NCBI GenBank assembly: GCA_039654915.1
Contig: CM077597.1
Location: 76,262,001-76,326,000, forward strand
Direction of reading: 5' to 3'
DNA length: 64,000 bases
Source: Aquilaria yunnanensis
Taxonomy: Eukaryota > Streptophyta > Magnoliopsida > Malvales > Thymelaeaceae
The notes beneath the pieces were generated by a model, which saw only the letters and a list, made by a program, of their open reading frames with translations, ran no database searches and was not told where the DNA came from. Positions 37,371-48,637 of this stretch are shown one piece after another. Numbering within the stretch: the stretch's first letter is position 1; every line of letters starts with the position of its first letter. Made by a program: the position numbers and the translations under genes.

Positions 37371-40300
37371 ATGGCCAATTCTGCAGTGAATGTGGCTCAG
37401 CCGCAAATCCCCATCTTCAAAGGTGAGTCATACGAATACTGGAGCATAAAGATGAAGACTCTCTTCAGATCACAGGATTTGTGGGATCTTGTAGAAACTG
37501 GATACGAGGAAGGAGAATCAGAAGAAGGAGCAAATCGAGAAATTCTGAAAAAGGATGCAAAAGCTCTTTTCTTCATCCAACAAGCTGTAGATGAAACCAT
37601 CTTCTCTAGAATTGCTGCTGCAACCACAGCAAAACAAGCTTGGAATATCCTTAAAGTTGAGTATCAAGGATCATCTAAAGTCATGACAGTAAAGCTGCAG
37701 TTCCTTAGGAAAGATTTTGAGACATCCAGCATGAGGAACAATGAGTCAGTCCAAGACTTTCTTGCAAGGGTGTCAAAGATTGTGAGTCAGATGCGAACAT
37801 ATGGTGACAAGATAAGCGATGAGACAATTGTGGCTAAGATTCTCAGAAGCTTGTCCTCCAAATTTGATCACGTTGTAGCTGCTATTGAAGAGTCCAAAGA
37901 TCTATCCATCTTGACTGTGGATGAACTCATGGGTTCGCTTCAGGCACATGAAACCAGAATCAACAGATCTGCAGCCAAAGAAGAGGAACAAGCCTTCCAG
38001 ACTCAAGGAGAACGAGAAAGGAAGAGCTATAGAGGCAGAGGTGGATTCAGAGGAAGAGGTCGTGGTAGCAGCATACAGTGCTCATTTTGCAAGAAATTTG
38101 GTCATAAGGAAGATGATTGCTGGACCAAGAAGGGACAAGCAAAATTCACAGAAGAACCAGAAGAACAAGATGATTATTTGTTCATGACCCATGCAAACAC
38201 TCACAACTCCTCCAAAGACATATGGTTTCTCGACAGTGCATGTTCCAATCATCTAACAGGAGACAAAGACAAGTTTAAAGATTTGGATGCTTCAGTCAAA
38301 ACTCAAGTGAGGCTTGGCAATGATAATCAAGTACAAATTGAAGGAAAAGGTACGGTTGTTATTTCTGTAAATGGTAAGGAAAAGCTAATTAGAAATGTTC
38401 AGTATGCTCCTGGTCTGACACATAATCTAATTAGTGTTGGTCAGTTGGTTCAAGGGGGATTAAGTGTCACATTCGAAAAAGGAACTTGTTCAGTAAAAAC
38501 AAGTTCAGGAGAGCCTGTGTTATCAGCTCAAATGACTGAAAATAAAATGTTCCCCATTGATTTTACCAGTTATGAGAAGTGTATGATCACTGGTAAAATT
38601 GAGGAATCTGAGTTGTGGCATCAACGTTATGGCCATCTGCATTTTAAGGGACTACAGTTACTGACCAATAAAGAAATGGTAACTGACTTACCATTTGTGA
38701 AAGAGCCAGATCATATCTGTGAAGGATGTGCATTTGGAAAGCAAACTAGAAGATCATTTCCTGTTGGACAGGCAAAGAGAGCTACATCCAAACTCGAAGT
38801 AGTCCATGCGGATCTGTGTGGACCAATGAAGACCACTTCATTAGCTGGGAGCAGGTACTTTCTTCTCTTTGTTGATGATTACTCAAGACTAAGCTGGGTA
38901 TACTTTCTTACTGTAAAAACAGAAGCCTTCAAATGTTTCAAGAAGTTCAAAGCCTTGGTTGAGAAACAAGGCTCAGTAAAATTAAAGACTCTAAGAATAG
39001 ATCGAGGGGGAGAGTTCTGTTCAAAGGAGTTTCAAGAGTTCTGTGATGAAGAAGGCATAAGAAGAGAGCTGACAGCTCCCTATACACCTGAACAGAACGG
39101 AATTGCAGAAAGGAAAAATCGAACCATTGTAGAAATGGCAAGATCAATGCTAAAAAACAAGGATCTCTCTGATGAGTACTGGGCTGAAGCAGTGGCCACT
39201 GCTGTGTACCTCATAAATCTGTCACCAACACGAGCAGTTTTGAATCAAACTCCATATGAATCCTGCCTAGTGTCCAAAGCTTACAGGGTGTTTGATCCTG
39301 AGAATAAGAAAATTCTGATTAGTCGGGACATCGAGTTTGATGAATGCAGCAGCTGGAAGAAAGTGGAAGAAGCTAGTCCATCAACAATTCAAGTCAACAA
39401 TGAGGAGCAAGAAGAAAAGCATGATGAAGAATCAGATGGAGACGATCAAGTCAGTCCAGTTCGTTCTTCCTCCAGTAGTTGCACCTCAAATGATGCTCAA
39501 AGAAAAACCAGATCAATCAGTGATGTTTACTCTTCAACATTTGCTCTATTTACTGGTGATCCAATAGATGCTGAAGACGCCATGAAGATTAAAGTTTGGA
39601 GAGAAGCTATGGAAGAGGAAGTAGCAGCAATAAAGAAAAATGAAACATGGGAGCTAGTAAGTCTACCAGAAGGAAAGAAGACTGTGAGCTTGAAATGGAT
39701 CTTCAAAACTAAGTTTCATTCAAATGGTGAAATCCAGAAACATAAAGCAAGACTGGTGGCACGTGGGTTTACTCAAGAATATGGAGTAGACTATGAAGAA
39801 ACCTTTTCTCCAGTTGCACGCTTTGAGACAGTAAGATTAATACTTGCATTGGCAGCCCAACATCAATGGAGAGTACATCAGATTGATATTAAGACAGCCT
39901 TCCTCAATGGAGAACTGATGGAGGAAGTATATGTTGATCAGCCAGTTGGTTTTGTGATTCAAGGAGAAGAGGACAAAGTCTATAGGCTCAAAAAGGCTCT
40001 GTATGGACTAAAACAGGCTCCTCGAGCCTGGTATACCAGAATTGATGATTTCTTTTATCTTAAAGGATTTCAAAGGAGTCCAAATGAGCCAACACTTTAT
40101 CTGAAAAAGCTCAGTTCTAAAGACATTGTGATCGTGAGTCTGTATGTTGATGACATACTGTACACTGGCTCCTCACAGCAGCTTCTGATGGACTTTAAAA
40201 AGAATATGATGGAGGAATTCGAGATGACTGACCTTGGGGAGATGCATTATTTTTTGGGACTTGAAGTACAACAAACACAAGATGGTATTTTTCTATCCCA

Positions 40301-41132
40301 ACAAAAATATGTTACTGATCTGCTAGAACAGTTTCATATGTCTCAATGCAACACTGTTTCAACTCCTATGAATACCAATGAGAAACTGAAAGAGGAGGAT
40401 GGATCTGGGGTAGCAGATGCAAGGAGATACAGAAGCCTGGTTGGACGCTTGATCTATCTCACTCACACAAGGCCAGACATTGCATTCTCAGTTGGATTAA
40501 TATCAAGGTTTATGCATGCTCCTACAAATCATCATCTTGGAGCAGCCAAAAGGATCTTAAAGTATGTTGCAGCCACTAGAGATTTCGGCATCTGGTATGT
40601 TAAAGCAACCAAAGTTCAGTTACAAGGTTACACTGACAGTGATTGGGCTGGTGATCAAGATGACAGAAGAAGTACCACAGGAAACTGCTTCAGTCTCGGT
40701 TCAGGACCTATATCCTGGACATCTAAGAAACAAAGTACAGTAGCTTTGTCATCAGCAGAAGCAGAATATGTAGCTGCATGTACAGCTACCTGTCAAGCTG
40801 TGTGGTTCAGACGTTTACTGGGTGATCTTGGGCATAAGCAGACTGAAGCCACAAGCTTGTTATGTGACAGTGCATCAGCTATAGCCATGACCAAAAATCC
40901 AGTAATGCATGGAAGAACCAAACACATAGAGATCAAGCATCATTTCATAAGGGATTTAGTCGCTCAAGGAGAAGTGAAACTCGAGTTTTGCAGAACAAAA
41001 GTCCAAATGGCTGATATGTTCACTAAAGCCTTGGTCCAATCAAAGTTTGAAGAGATGCGAAGAAAACTTTGTATCACCAGCTTTGAATCAAGGGGGAGTG
41101 TTGAAGAGGTGAGTCAAAGCCTAAGTTCCTGA
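37371..41132 (+). CDS. Copia gag-pol polyprotein, 1253 aa, in-frame integrase deletion
   Basis: The start is set at 37371 (ATGGCCAATTC), the first Met after the primer site and the start of the usual plant Copia Gag; the frame is open upstream to 37233 but that part lies in the LTR. Numbering from this Met: Gag (UBN2-like) about 1-230; zinc knuckle CX2CX4HX4C at 237-250; protease with a DSA active-site variant at D288; integrase with H-H-C-C finger and D481, D544, E580 (D-D-35-E); reverse transcriptase with YVDD at 925-928; RNase H with first Asp at 1089. The frame runs a few codons into the 3' LTR. Just after the catalytic core, near residues 628-635 (about 39255-39275), TPYE is followed at once by SKAYRVF. 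Related elements have roughly 45-50 more residues there, so the C-terminal part of integrase is shortened in frame. All other domains look intact. Confidence 0.95.
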   Translation: MANSAVNVAQPQIPIFKGESYEYWSIKMKTLFRSQDLWDLVETGYEEGESEEGANREILKKDAKALFFIQQAVDETIFSRIAAATTAKQAWNILKVEYQGSSKVMTVKLQFLRKDFETSSMRNNESVQDFLARVSKIVSQMRTYGDKISDETIVAKILRSLSSKFDHVVAAIEESKDLSILTVDELMGSLQAHETRINRSAAKEEEQAFQTQGERERKSYRGRGGFRGRGRGSSIQCSFCKKFGHKEDDCWTKKGQAKFTEEPEEQDDYLFMTHANTHNSSKDIWFLDSACSNHLTGDKDKFKDLDASVKTQVRLGNDNQVQIEGKGTVVISVNGKEKLIRNVQYAPGLTHNLISVGQLVQGGLSVTFEKGTCSVKTSSGEPVLSAQMTENKMFPIDFTSYEKCMITGKIEESELWHQRYGHLHFKGLQLLTNKEMVTDLPFVKEPDHICEGCAFGKQTRRSFPVGQAKRATSKLEVVHADLCGPMKTTSLAGSRYFLLFVDDYSRLSWVYFLTVKTEAFKCFKKFKALVEKQGSVKLKTLRIDRGGEFCSKEFQEFCDEEGIRRELTAPYTPEQNGIAERKNRTIVEMARSMLKNKDLSDEYWAEAVATAVYLINLSPTRAVLNQTPYESCLVSKAYRVFDPENKKILISRDIEFDECSSWKKVEEASPSTIQVNNEEQEEKHDEESDGDDQVSPVRSSSSSCTSNDAQRKTRSISDVYSSTFALFTGDPIDAEDAMKIKVWREAMEEEVAAIKKNETWELVSLPEGKKTVSLKWIFKTKFHSNGEIQKHKARLVARGFTQEYGVDYEETFSPVARFETVRLILALAAQHQWRVHQIDIKTAFLNGELMEEVYVDQPVGFVIQGEEDKVYRLKKALYGLKQAPRAWYTRIDDFFYLKGFQRSPNEPTLYLKKLSSKDIVIVSLYVDDILYTGSSQQLLMDFKKNMMEEFEMTDLGEMHYFLGLEVQQTQDGIFLSQQKYVTDLLEQFHMSQCNTVSTPMNTNEKLKEEDGSGVADARRYRSLVGRLIYLTHTRPDIAFSVGLISRFMHAPTNHHLGAAKRILKYVAATRDFGIWYVKATKVQLQGYTDSDWAGDQDDRRSTTGNCFSLGSGPISWTSKKQSTVALSSAEAEYVAACTATCQAVWFRRLLGDLGHKQTEATSLLCDSASAIAMTKNPVMHGRTKHIEIKHHFIRDLVAQGEVKLEFCRTKVQMADMFTKALVQSKFEEMRRKLCITSFESRGSVEEVSQSLSS
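41090..41098 (+). other. Polypurine tract of the Copia element
   Basis: AAGGGGGAG immediately before the 3' LTR; primer for plus-strand synthesis. Confidence 0.85.
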
Positions 41133-41366
41133 GAATGCGTGAAGAGCAAGTCAAATAAAAGGATATCTCTGTTAGTTAGTTGATATCTATGTTAGTTAGT
41201 TTGTTAGCAAAGTCAGAGTCCTGTTGCATTAAGTTAGCTGAGTTAGTTGCTTGTTAACGTTATAACTACAGTCTGCTCTATTTGATGTTAAGTGTGTTGG
41301 TTATTCAAAAAGCAATAACACAGAGAAAAGCATTTCATCTCCTTGTTTGTGCTATTCTCAACAACA
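41099..41366 (+). repeat. Copia 3' LTR
   Basis: 268 bp, identical by eye to the 5' LTR. Followed by CTGTC at 41367-41371. Confidence 0.95.
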
Positions 41367-42130
41367 CTGTCTTGTTGGGGCAAGTCCACTGGCTTGAGAG
41401 CGGAGTTGATCAGAGTAGAGGCACGGGTCCCTTGGCGGAAGGCGGGCAATGTTGCCGCAGCAAGACGGATGGGGTCGGTGCAAGCAATGTCGAACCAGGT
41501 GAGGGAGGCGACAAGGTGGCTGTAGGCGAGAGGCGTGTAAGAGCTAGGGTTTGAGAAGCGCAAGGTCACGTCCCAGGTAATGTTGTAGGGTCTAACTCCG
41601 GCACCGGCGCTGTCGTTGTACTGGGAGAATGAGCGCAGGTCGACGGCGGGTGTGACCGGGAAAAGCAAATGGTAGAGCAAGAGCATGAACGCCGACAATA
41701 AAACGCAGAACAGGAGACAAACTGTTACAAAATCCAACACCCGTCGCCACCACAACTTCTTGGCTTCTCCATAATCATCTTCTTGTTTCAGCGACTTGGG
41801 CTTCCCTCCGATATCGTAAGATGCTTCTGCCATAACTCGATCTCAATCTTCCCCTACACAATAGAAGAGCTTTACTTATTCTTAATTTTCTTGTGGTATT
41901 GAGGTAGCTCTTAGTCATAATTTATAGGACTGGGAATATGGAGGCCTATTAGTATTAGTAATTTAACTTCTCTTGGGATTTGGATTTCTACTGGCATTAG
42001 ACACCTAGTTGACTTCGGCCATCTTAATACATTAGGATCTTCGACTTGGATTTGAATTTGGCTTTGGATATGGATTCCATACCATTCCATCTGCAAGCAA
42101 TACAAATTAGTTCCATCTTCTAGGTAATTA

Positions 42131-42410
42131 CACTAAAAGCACAACAGTTGTCGCTAAATCATAGCGAAAACAAGAGTTGACCAGTCAATGGCAAAGGCTG
42201 GACGATTTTCCAATGTTTTGCTTTTCTATGATTAAAAATCATCGCAATTTTTGCCATAATTAATTTTTGACATTTTAAATCATCTCAAATATTTGGGCGG
42301 CCTTTTTTTGAGGCAAAGTTTGTAATAACTTTGCTACGAAAGTAATCATAGCAGACCAACATAGCAAAATTATAGAAAAAATTGCTACGACTCTGCCACG
42401 AATATAAACA
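42131..42410. mobile_element. CACTA-like left end, block 2 copy
   Basis: Begins CACTAAAAGCACAAC after TTA and matches 1684-1966 closely. It lies about 298 bp from the start of the disrupted NHL gene, as in block 1, so this end was present before the segmental duplication. No matching right end was found in block 2. Confidence 0.55.
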
Positions 42411-42499
42411 GAATAATATTCACACGATCAACAATTTTTCCGTCATTCCATTGTTTTTTTACTTTGAGAAAACTGCAAAAAAATGATTGGATAAAGACA

Positions 42500-42865
42500 A
42501 CCTAACCCTATATCTTTACACCCTAAATCCCTAAACCTAGAAACCCTAATAACCCCTAAAACCCTAAACCTTAAAACCCTAACCCTAAATCCTAAATCCT
42601 AGTCCTCTAACCCTAATCTCTAGACTCTAAACACTAAACCCTAGTCCCTCCACGCTAAATCCTAGACCCCCCCCAATCCTAACCTCAACCCTAAATCCTA
42701 AACTCTAAACATTAAACCTTAAACCCCTTAACCCTAACTTGAACCCTAAATACTAAACACTAAACCCTAAGACATAAAGACTAAATCTTAAAAACTAAAC
42801 CTTAATTCAACCCTAACCCTGACCTTAAACCCCTCAACCCACCCCAATTCTAAACCCTAAACTTT
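42500..42865. repeat. Degenerate telomere-like CCCTAAA tract (unit B')
   Basis: Imperfect CCCTAAA-type repeats parallel to 5870-6240. Confidence 0.8.
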
Positions 42866-44109
42866 TGTGTAACTATCAATTGAAATTATAACTCAAAGTC
42901 ATGATTCTTATCACCCGAACCTTAATGAAAACCGGCTTTCAATAATAGTGGGGTCAGGGACTTAAATGAACTAGTTTTATATGCTTAACAAGGGCCAGAA
43001 ACTTCTATATATATGTTTCAGTTAGTAATTAAACATATTTAGTCAGTTTCCATCTTATGGGCTTCCATATTTTGAAATTAGATTCTTTTTTAGGTTTTCA
43101 TATTTAGTAAGTTTAATGATCTTGTTAGAAATTTGTTAAAATTCTGGCATTAGTCCTTGAATTGTTTATGTTTGTGCAATTAGGTACCATAAAAAATTCA
43201 ATTTTAGTCATTGATGATAATTACTCTAACAAACCCTAACCTTTTCAATAATTTGCAATTTCAAAAAAAAAAAATTTAAGATTTTGTAGTTTTAGTCACT
43301 AATAATGTAACAATTGTAGATCATGGGAAAATCTTAAGAAAGCATAAAATTAAGGGAAAAGTGTAGGAAAACAATAATAAATCAAGCAAAATCATCAGAA
43401 AAAATCAAAGAAAAGGGGAAGGGTATTTAAGCGAGATGCAAAAAGTTTTGGGAAACATGTAGGTGGGTCTTCTGCAACGATTTCAATCATTGCGGTCAAC
43501 AAAGCAAAAATCAATGGATAAGTTGGTGCCTTGTGTAAAAAATGTAACAACACTTTGACGATGACTATGATTGTTGCACCATTCTGATGATTTTGCCTAC
43601 ATTGTCATAAAGAATCGAGGAAAAATCATCAAAATGGCGTGATGTTTAGAATCACCATAATCTTTGAGATAAACCAGACGTTCACCCTCTTCTCATCTCG
43701 TTTTTTATTTACAAACACTCTTCATCTCCTTGTGCCCTCCTCTCCACCGCCCTCTCCTCTTTGCATAGAAGTATAGGCCGTCGACCAACTCTTCTATCTC
43801 TTTTCCCCTTCTCCTTCCTTATGTCATTCTCCTATTTTCTAGATGCATTCTAGGTGAGGTCAATCCTATTTAGGAATCATGATTTAGAGCTTTGTATAGG
43901 TAAGGAGTTAATTTCCTTCACTTAATTTTCTTTATACATAAAATTGGGCAATATTAGTGACATTGTTAGGTGATTGTGGGTGATATAGTGAAAGTATGGT
44001 GATTGTATGTGATATAGTGATTATGGGTGATTGTATGTTGATATAATGATTGTGAGTGATATAGTGGTTATTAGGTCATAGTGTATGTATATATATGGAT
44101 GTTAATAGT

Positions 44110-44950
44110 AGGATGGAATGCATAAAGTTTAAGGACTCAATCGGAAAAAGCTTCAAAATTATGGATAAAATTGTAAGGAATTAAAGTTTAGGGACATAAT
44201 TGAACAAATGAAAAAAATATGGATAAAATTGTAAGTAGTTATAGTTTAGGGACTTAATTGAAAAAAGTACCAAATTTATGGATAAAATTGAAAGAAATTA
44301 AAGCTTAGGGACTTAATTGACAAAATTACCAAAATTATGAATAAAATTGTAAGTAGTTAAAGTTTAGGGACTTACTTGACAAAAGTACCAAAATCACGGA
44401 TAAAATTTGAAGTAATCAAAGTTTGAGGAATTAATTGACAAAAGTACCAAAATTATGGATATAATCTTAAATAACTAAAGTTTGGGGACTTAATTAACCA
44501 AAATACCAAAAGTATGGATAAATTTGTGAAGAATTAACGTTTAGAGACTTAATTGACAAAAGTTCCAAAACTATGGATAAAATTGTAAGGAATCAAAGTT
44601 TAGGGACTCAATTCAAAAGAGTGCCAAAATTATGGATGAAATTTAAAGAATTAAAGTTTAGGGACTTAATCCACAAAAGTACCAAAATTATGGATAAAAT
44701 CGTAAGGAATTAAAGTTTAGGGACTTGATTGACAAAAGTACTAAAATCATGGGATAAAATTGTAAGTAGTTAAAGCTTAGGGACTTAATTGATAAAAGTA
44801 CCAAAATTATGGATAAAATTTTAATCAATTCAAATTTGAGGATTTAATTGAGAAAAGTACCAAAATAATGGATAAAATTTTAGGTAATTAAAATTTGCTA
44901 ACTTTAATTGACAAAATTATAAAAATTATGGATAAAATTGCAAGGAATTA
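44110..44950. repeat. ~59-bp minisatellite, unit B'
   Basis: About 14 imperfect repeats aligning in order with 7418-8255. Confidence 0.85.
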
Positions 44951-45964
44951 TTTTGCCGATTCGTTTGGCTTTAACTCGTGCATGTTAACACGTTTAAAAA
45001 TTCGGGTTTGGACCTACTTGAGCAACACATGAAAGCACCCTTAAACTTCATCAAATTTATTGCCCTGCCATGTTAAAAGGGTTCCAACTTCAAGGCTGTT
45101 CGAAGCCGCCCTCTCCTGCCACTCAATCCCACCACCAAAGAACCATATGTCATCGTCCAAATGCCAATCCCTATACCAACCTTGCTCTCCTCCATCTTGG
45201 TGTTCTCCAACAGCCAGGGTCTCTTGCATCTTGGCATTCTTTAACAGCCTAAACCTTCGTGCAAACTTCCCATAGGGCTGTACGACCTGGTGTCATCTCT
45301 TGATTTTGTCCTCCACCTCGATCTTTCTCTTGCTGCTAATCTAAAGCATGCATTGTTGTGAACACGTGGGCCTCTGGCATCTCTTTCCACTCGATACAAG
45401 CATTGTCAAAGGATGATTGCAAAATCTTCTAATTGCTAGAACCGTGTTTGATCCCTAACCTTGGTGAGATTTGTGGCTAAATGTGCCTCTGTTGAGTTCC
45501 ATATCTCCTATCAACAACTCCGGTGCCAAGTATGTTAAATTGGCTTAACTATTTGAATCCGACTTTATGAAGAATCATCATCTCAATGTGGCAGGGATGT
45601 AATTTTGACCAAAATCAAGCCAATTGTCTTAATAAAATCGACTGGGTTAAACATGAACCGCATGTAACCCGGCCTAAAAAGACAAAAATATGTTAATTGA
45701 GTTGAGTTAATTCCAAATGAACCAGGCCTATACTTTAAGGACATAATTGACAAAAGTACCAAAAAGTAACTACTTAAAGTTTAAGGATTTAATTTTTTTT
45801 AAAATGAATTAAATTTGCTATATAAATTTATAAATTACAATGACACGAGGATGTGGGTATTCTAGGACAGGTAGAAGGGGAACTTGACCTTAGTCAAGAT
45901 CATGTCATGCTTGGCCCTTGTTGCCAATGTAGTGGCTAGATATTTGATGCGCCGACCATTATAA

Positions 45965-46195
45965 TATAAGCACTAAACCTTAAAGTCTAAATCTGAAACC
46001 TAAAACCCAAAACCGTAAAACCTTTTAACCCTAAACCTTAAACCCCTTAACCCAAACCCAAACCCAAACCCAAAATACTAAACCCTAAACCCAAAATTGT
46101 AAACCATAAACAATAAACAGTAAACACCAAACCTTAAATCCCTTAACCTTAACCCAAACCCCACCTCATCCTTAACCTTAATCCTAAACCTTAAA
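45965..46195. repeat. Degenerate telomere-like tract (unit A')
   Basis: Imperfect CCCTAAA/CCCAAA repeats matching about 2350-2575. Confidence 0.78.
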
Positions 46196-47844
46196 TATTT
46201 GTATAATGCTAAATTCTAATTATAACTCAAAGTCATGATTCTCACTGCTCGAGCCTTAACAAAAACTAGCCCTCAATTATGGTGGGGTCAGAGACTTACA
46301 CCAATTTCATTTTAAGTTAAGTTAATTGACTCCAAAATGACTTATTTATATTTTTACATCTTTTTTACCCGAAACTAATTTTAGTTAAAATCCAATATTA
46401 TGTAGCTATAATAATCCATTGAAAATACAATTTTTGTAATCTTACTAAATTTTTTATCAATTTTTCTAGTTTAAACCATTAAAAAAGAAAATTTCATAAA
46501 AATTTAATAACATCATGAAAATTTACTTTCAAATAGATTATTTCATCTACATAATATTAACTTTCAAATGAAATTGGTTTAAGGCAAAAAAATGTAAAAG
46601 TAAAAATAAGTTAGTTGACACAAGTTAAAACGAATTAGCTCTAATTGAACTAATTGTGTATGCTTAACATGGGTTAGAAAATTCTAAATATACATTTTTA
46701 ATTAAACATATTTAGTAAGTTTCCATTTTAGAGGTTTTTATATTTAGAAAGTAAGGATATTTTTTTAGGATTTCATATTTAGTAAGTTTAATGATCTTGA
46801 TAGAAATTTTGTTAAAATTATTGCATTAGTCCCTAAGTTGTTTATATTTGCGCAATTAGGTACCATAATTTTGAAAAATTCAATTTTATTCATTGATAAT
46901 AATTGCTTTAATAAACCCTAAAGTTTTCAATAATTTACAATTTCACACAAATTTTTTAATCTTTTGCAATTCAATCATTGATAATTTAGTAGTTGCGGAT
47001 CATGGAAAATCCTAGGAAAGCATGACATCAAGGGGAAAATTGTGGGAAAAACAATAAGAAATCGAGGAAAAATTTTAGGAAAAATTAAAGGAAAGAGGGA
47101 GGGGTATTTGGGCAAGATGCAAAAAATTTTGAGTGAAATTTTAAAAAAATTTAAAGGGGAGAAGAGGGGAGGGGTATTTGGGTAGGACTTCTGCGATGAT
47201 TTTAATCATCGTAGTTGTAAGGAAAAATCAAGGGATAAACAAGCACCACGTGTCAAATTTGTCACAACACTTTGGTGACGGTTATAATCATCACCCTATT
47301 TAAAATATTTTGCCTCAATTACCACTGAGAATTGATGCAAAATCATCAAAATGGTGTGATGATTAGAATTGTCTCAATCTCTAAGATGAACTAGAAGTTT
47401 GCCATCTCCTCCTGCCATTTTTTATTTGTAAACACTCCCCCTCCCTTTCCTCTTCACGCAAAAGTGTTGGTCGTTGACTGACTCTCTCCATCTTCTCTCC
47501 TCCATCATTCTTCTCTTTGCTTCCTCACATTTTCTGTATTGTTCTCCTATCTTCTAGACGCATTCTAAGCAAGGCCACATTGGTCAATCTTCTTCAAGAA
47601 TTATGATTCAGAGCTTTGTAGAGGTAAGGAACCAATTTCCTTCACTTAATTTCATTTATACAAAAAATTAGGCAATATTAGCAATGTTATTAGATGATTG
47701 TGGGTGATATAGTGAAAGTATGTTGATTGTATGTGATATAGTGATTATGGGTAATTGTATGTTGATATTGTGATTATGGATGATATAGTGTTTATTAGGT
47801 CATAGTGTATGTGTATATATTGATGTTGATAGTGTTTAGGTTGG

Positions 47845-48425
47845 AATGCATAAAGTTTAGGGACATAAACGATAAAAGTACCAAAGTTATGGATAAAATT
47901 GTAAGAAATTGAAGTTCAGGTAATTAATTGATAAAAGTACCAGAATTATGGATAAAATTGTAAGAAGTTAAAGTTTAGGGACTTAATTAACAAAGTACCA
48001 AAGTTTTAAATAAAATTGTAAGTAGTTAAAGTTTAGAGACTTAATTAGCAAAAGTTCCAAAAATTATGGATAAAATTTTAAGTAATCAAAGTTTAAGGAC
48101 TTAATTGGAAAAATTACCAAAATTATGGATAAAATTTTAAGTAATTAAAGTTTACGGGCATAATTGACAAAAGTACCAAAATTGTGGATAAATTTGTAAA
48201 GATTTAACATTTAGGGACTTAATTGACTAAAGTTCCAAAGTTATGGATAAAATTATAAGGAATTAAAGTTAGGGGACTTAATTGAAAAAATTACCAAAAT
48301 TATGGGTAAAATTGTAAGAAATTAAATTACAATGAAAAAATTACCAAAATTATGAATAAAATTGTAAGGAATTAAATTACAAGGACTTAATTGACAAAAG
48401 TACAAAAAAGTAACTACTTAAAGTT
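47845..48425. repeat. ~59-bp minisatellite, unit A'
   Basis: About nine imperfect copies of the ~59-bp repeat; an internal partial duplication occurs around 48300-48380 (ATTAAATTACAAGG/ATGAA). Confidence 0.82.
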
Positions 48426-48431
48426 TAAGGA

Positions 48432-48637
48432 CTTGTCCTTGCCACTCTAGCAAAGTGGCAAAGGGACACCAACGGAAGTGAGAGGTTAGGAGTTTGACTC
48501 CTACCTCCCCCACTTCCTGTATAATGTCATTCGAAGTTGCTTTGGGTGTCTACCAGATCTTGAAAAAGCAGGCATTTCCATTTCCCTCCCTTACCGTAAT
48601 ATACTTGTAATGATGCTTTTGTATACAAAAAGAAAAA
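48432..48637 (+). mobile_element. tRNA-derived SINE in unit A'
   Basis: Paralog of 4748-4946 with the same A-box-like TAGCAAAGTG, B-box-like GTTTGACTCC and A-rich tail. Flanks are AAAGTTTAAGGA and AAAGTTTAAAGA. Present because it predates the A/A' split. Confidence 0.78.

Larger units (their letters stand above)
37050..41366 (+). mobile_element. Full-length Copia LTR retrotransposon, 4317 bp
   Basis: Two 268-bp LTRs (TGTTGAAG...CAACAACA) with no difference seen between them, a perfect 5-bp target duplication, a tRNA-Met-type primer site, an uninterrupted gag-pol and a polypurine tract. Identical LTRs mean a very recent insertion. It is the youngest datable event in the window, since the host gene duplication it interrupts is older. 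Confidence 0.97.
36852..41833 (-). pseudogene. Second NHL (LEA_2) gene, disrupted by a Copia insertion
   Basis: The N-terminal part (start codon at 41833, coding down to 41367) and the C-terminal part (37049 down to the stop at 36852) match the intact gene at 727-1386 with only scattered substitutions, for example FYPL to LYHL in the membrane segment. A 4317-bp Copia element sits between them after the codons for the PQQDS region, duplicating CTGTC. Translation from the start now runs into the LTR and ends after about 181 residues, losing the C-terminal third of the LEA_2 domain. The membrane anchor would still be made if the gene is transcribed. Confidence 0.92.
42411..45960. repeat. Tandem composite unit B'
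   Basis: Closest to unit B: telomere-like tract (42500-42865), AT-rich middle, long minisatellite (44110-44950), GC-richer stretch (45060-45400). It has no SINE. It ends at CATTATAATATAAG near 45960, where sequence switches abruptly into the telomere-like part of A'. No gene recognised. Confidence 0.7.
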
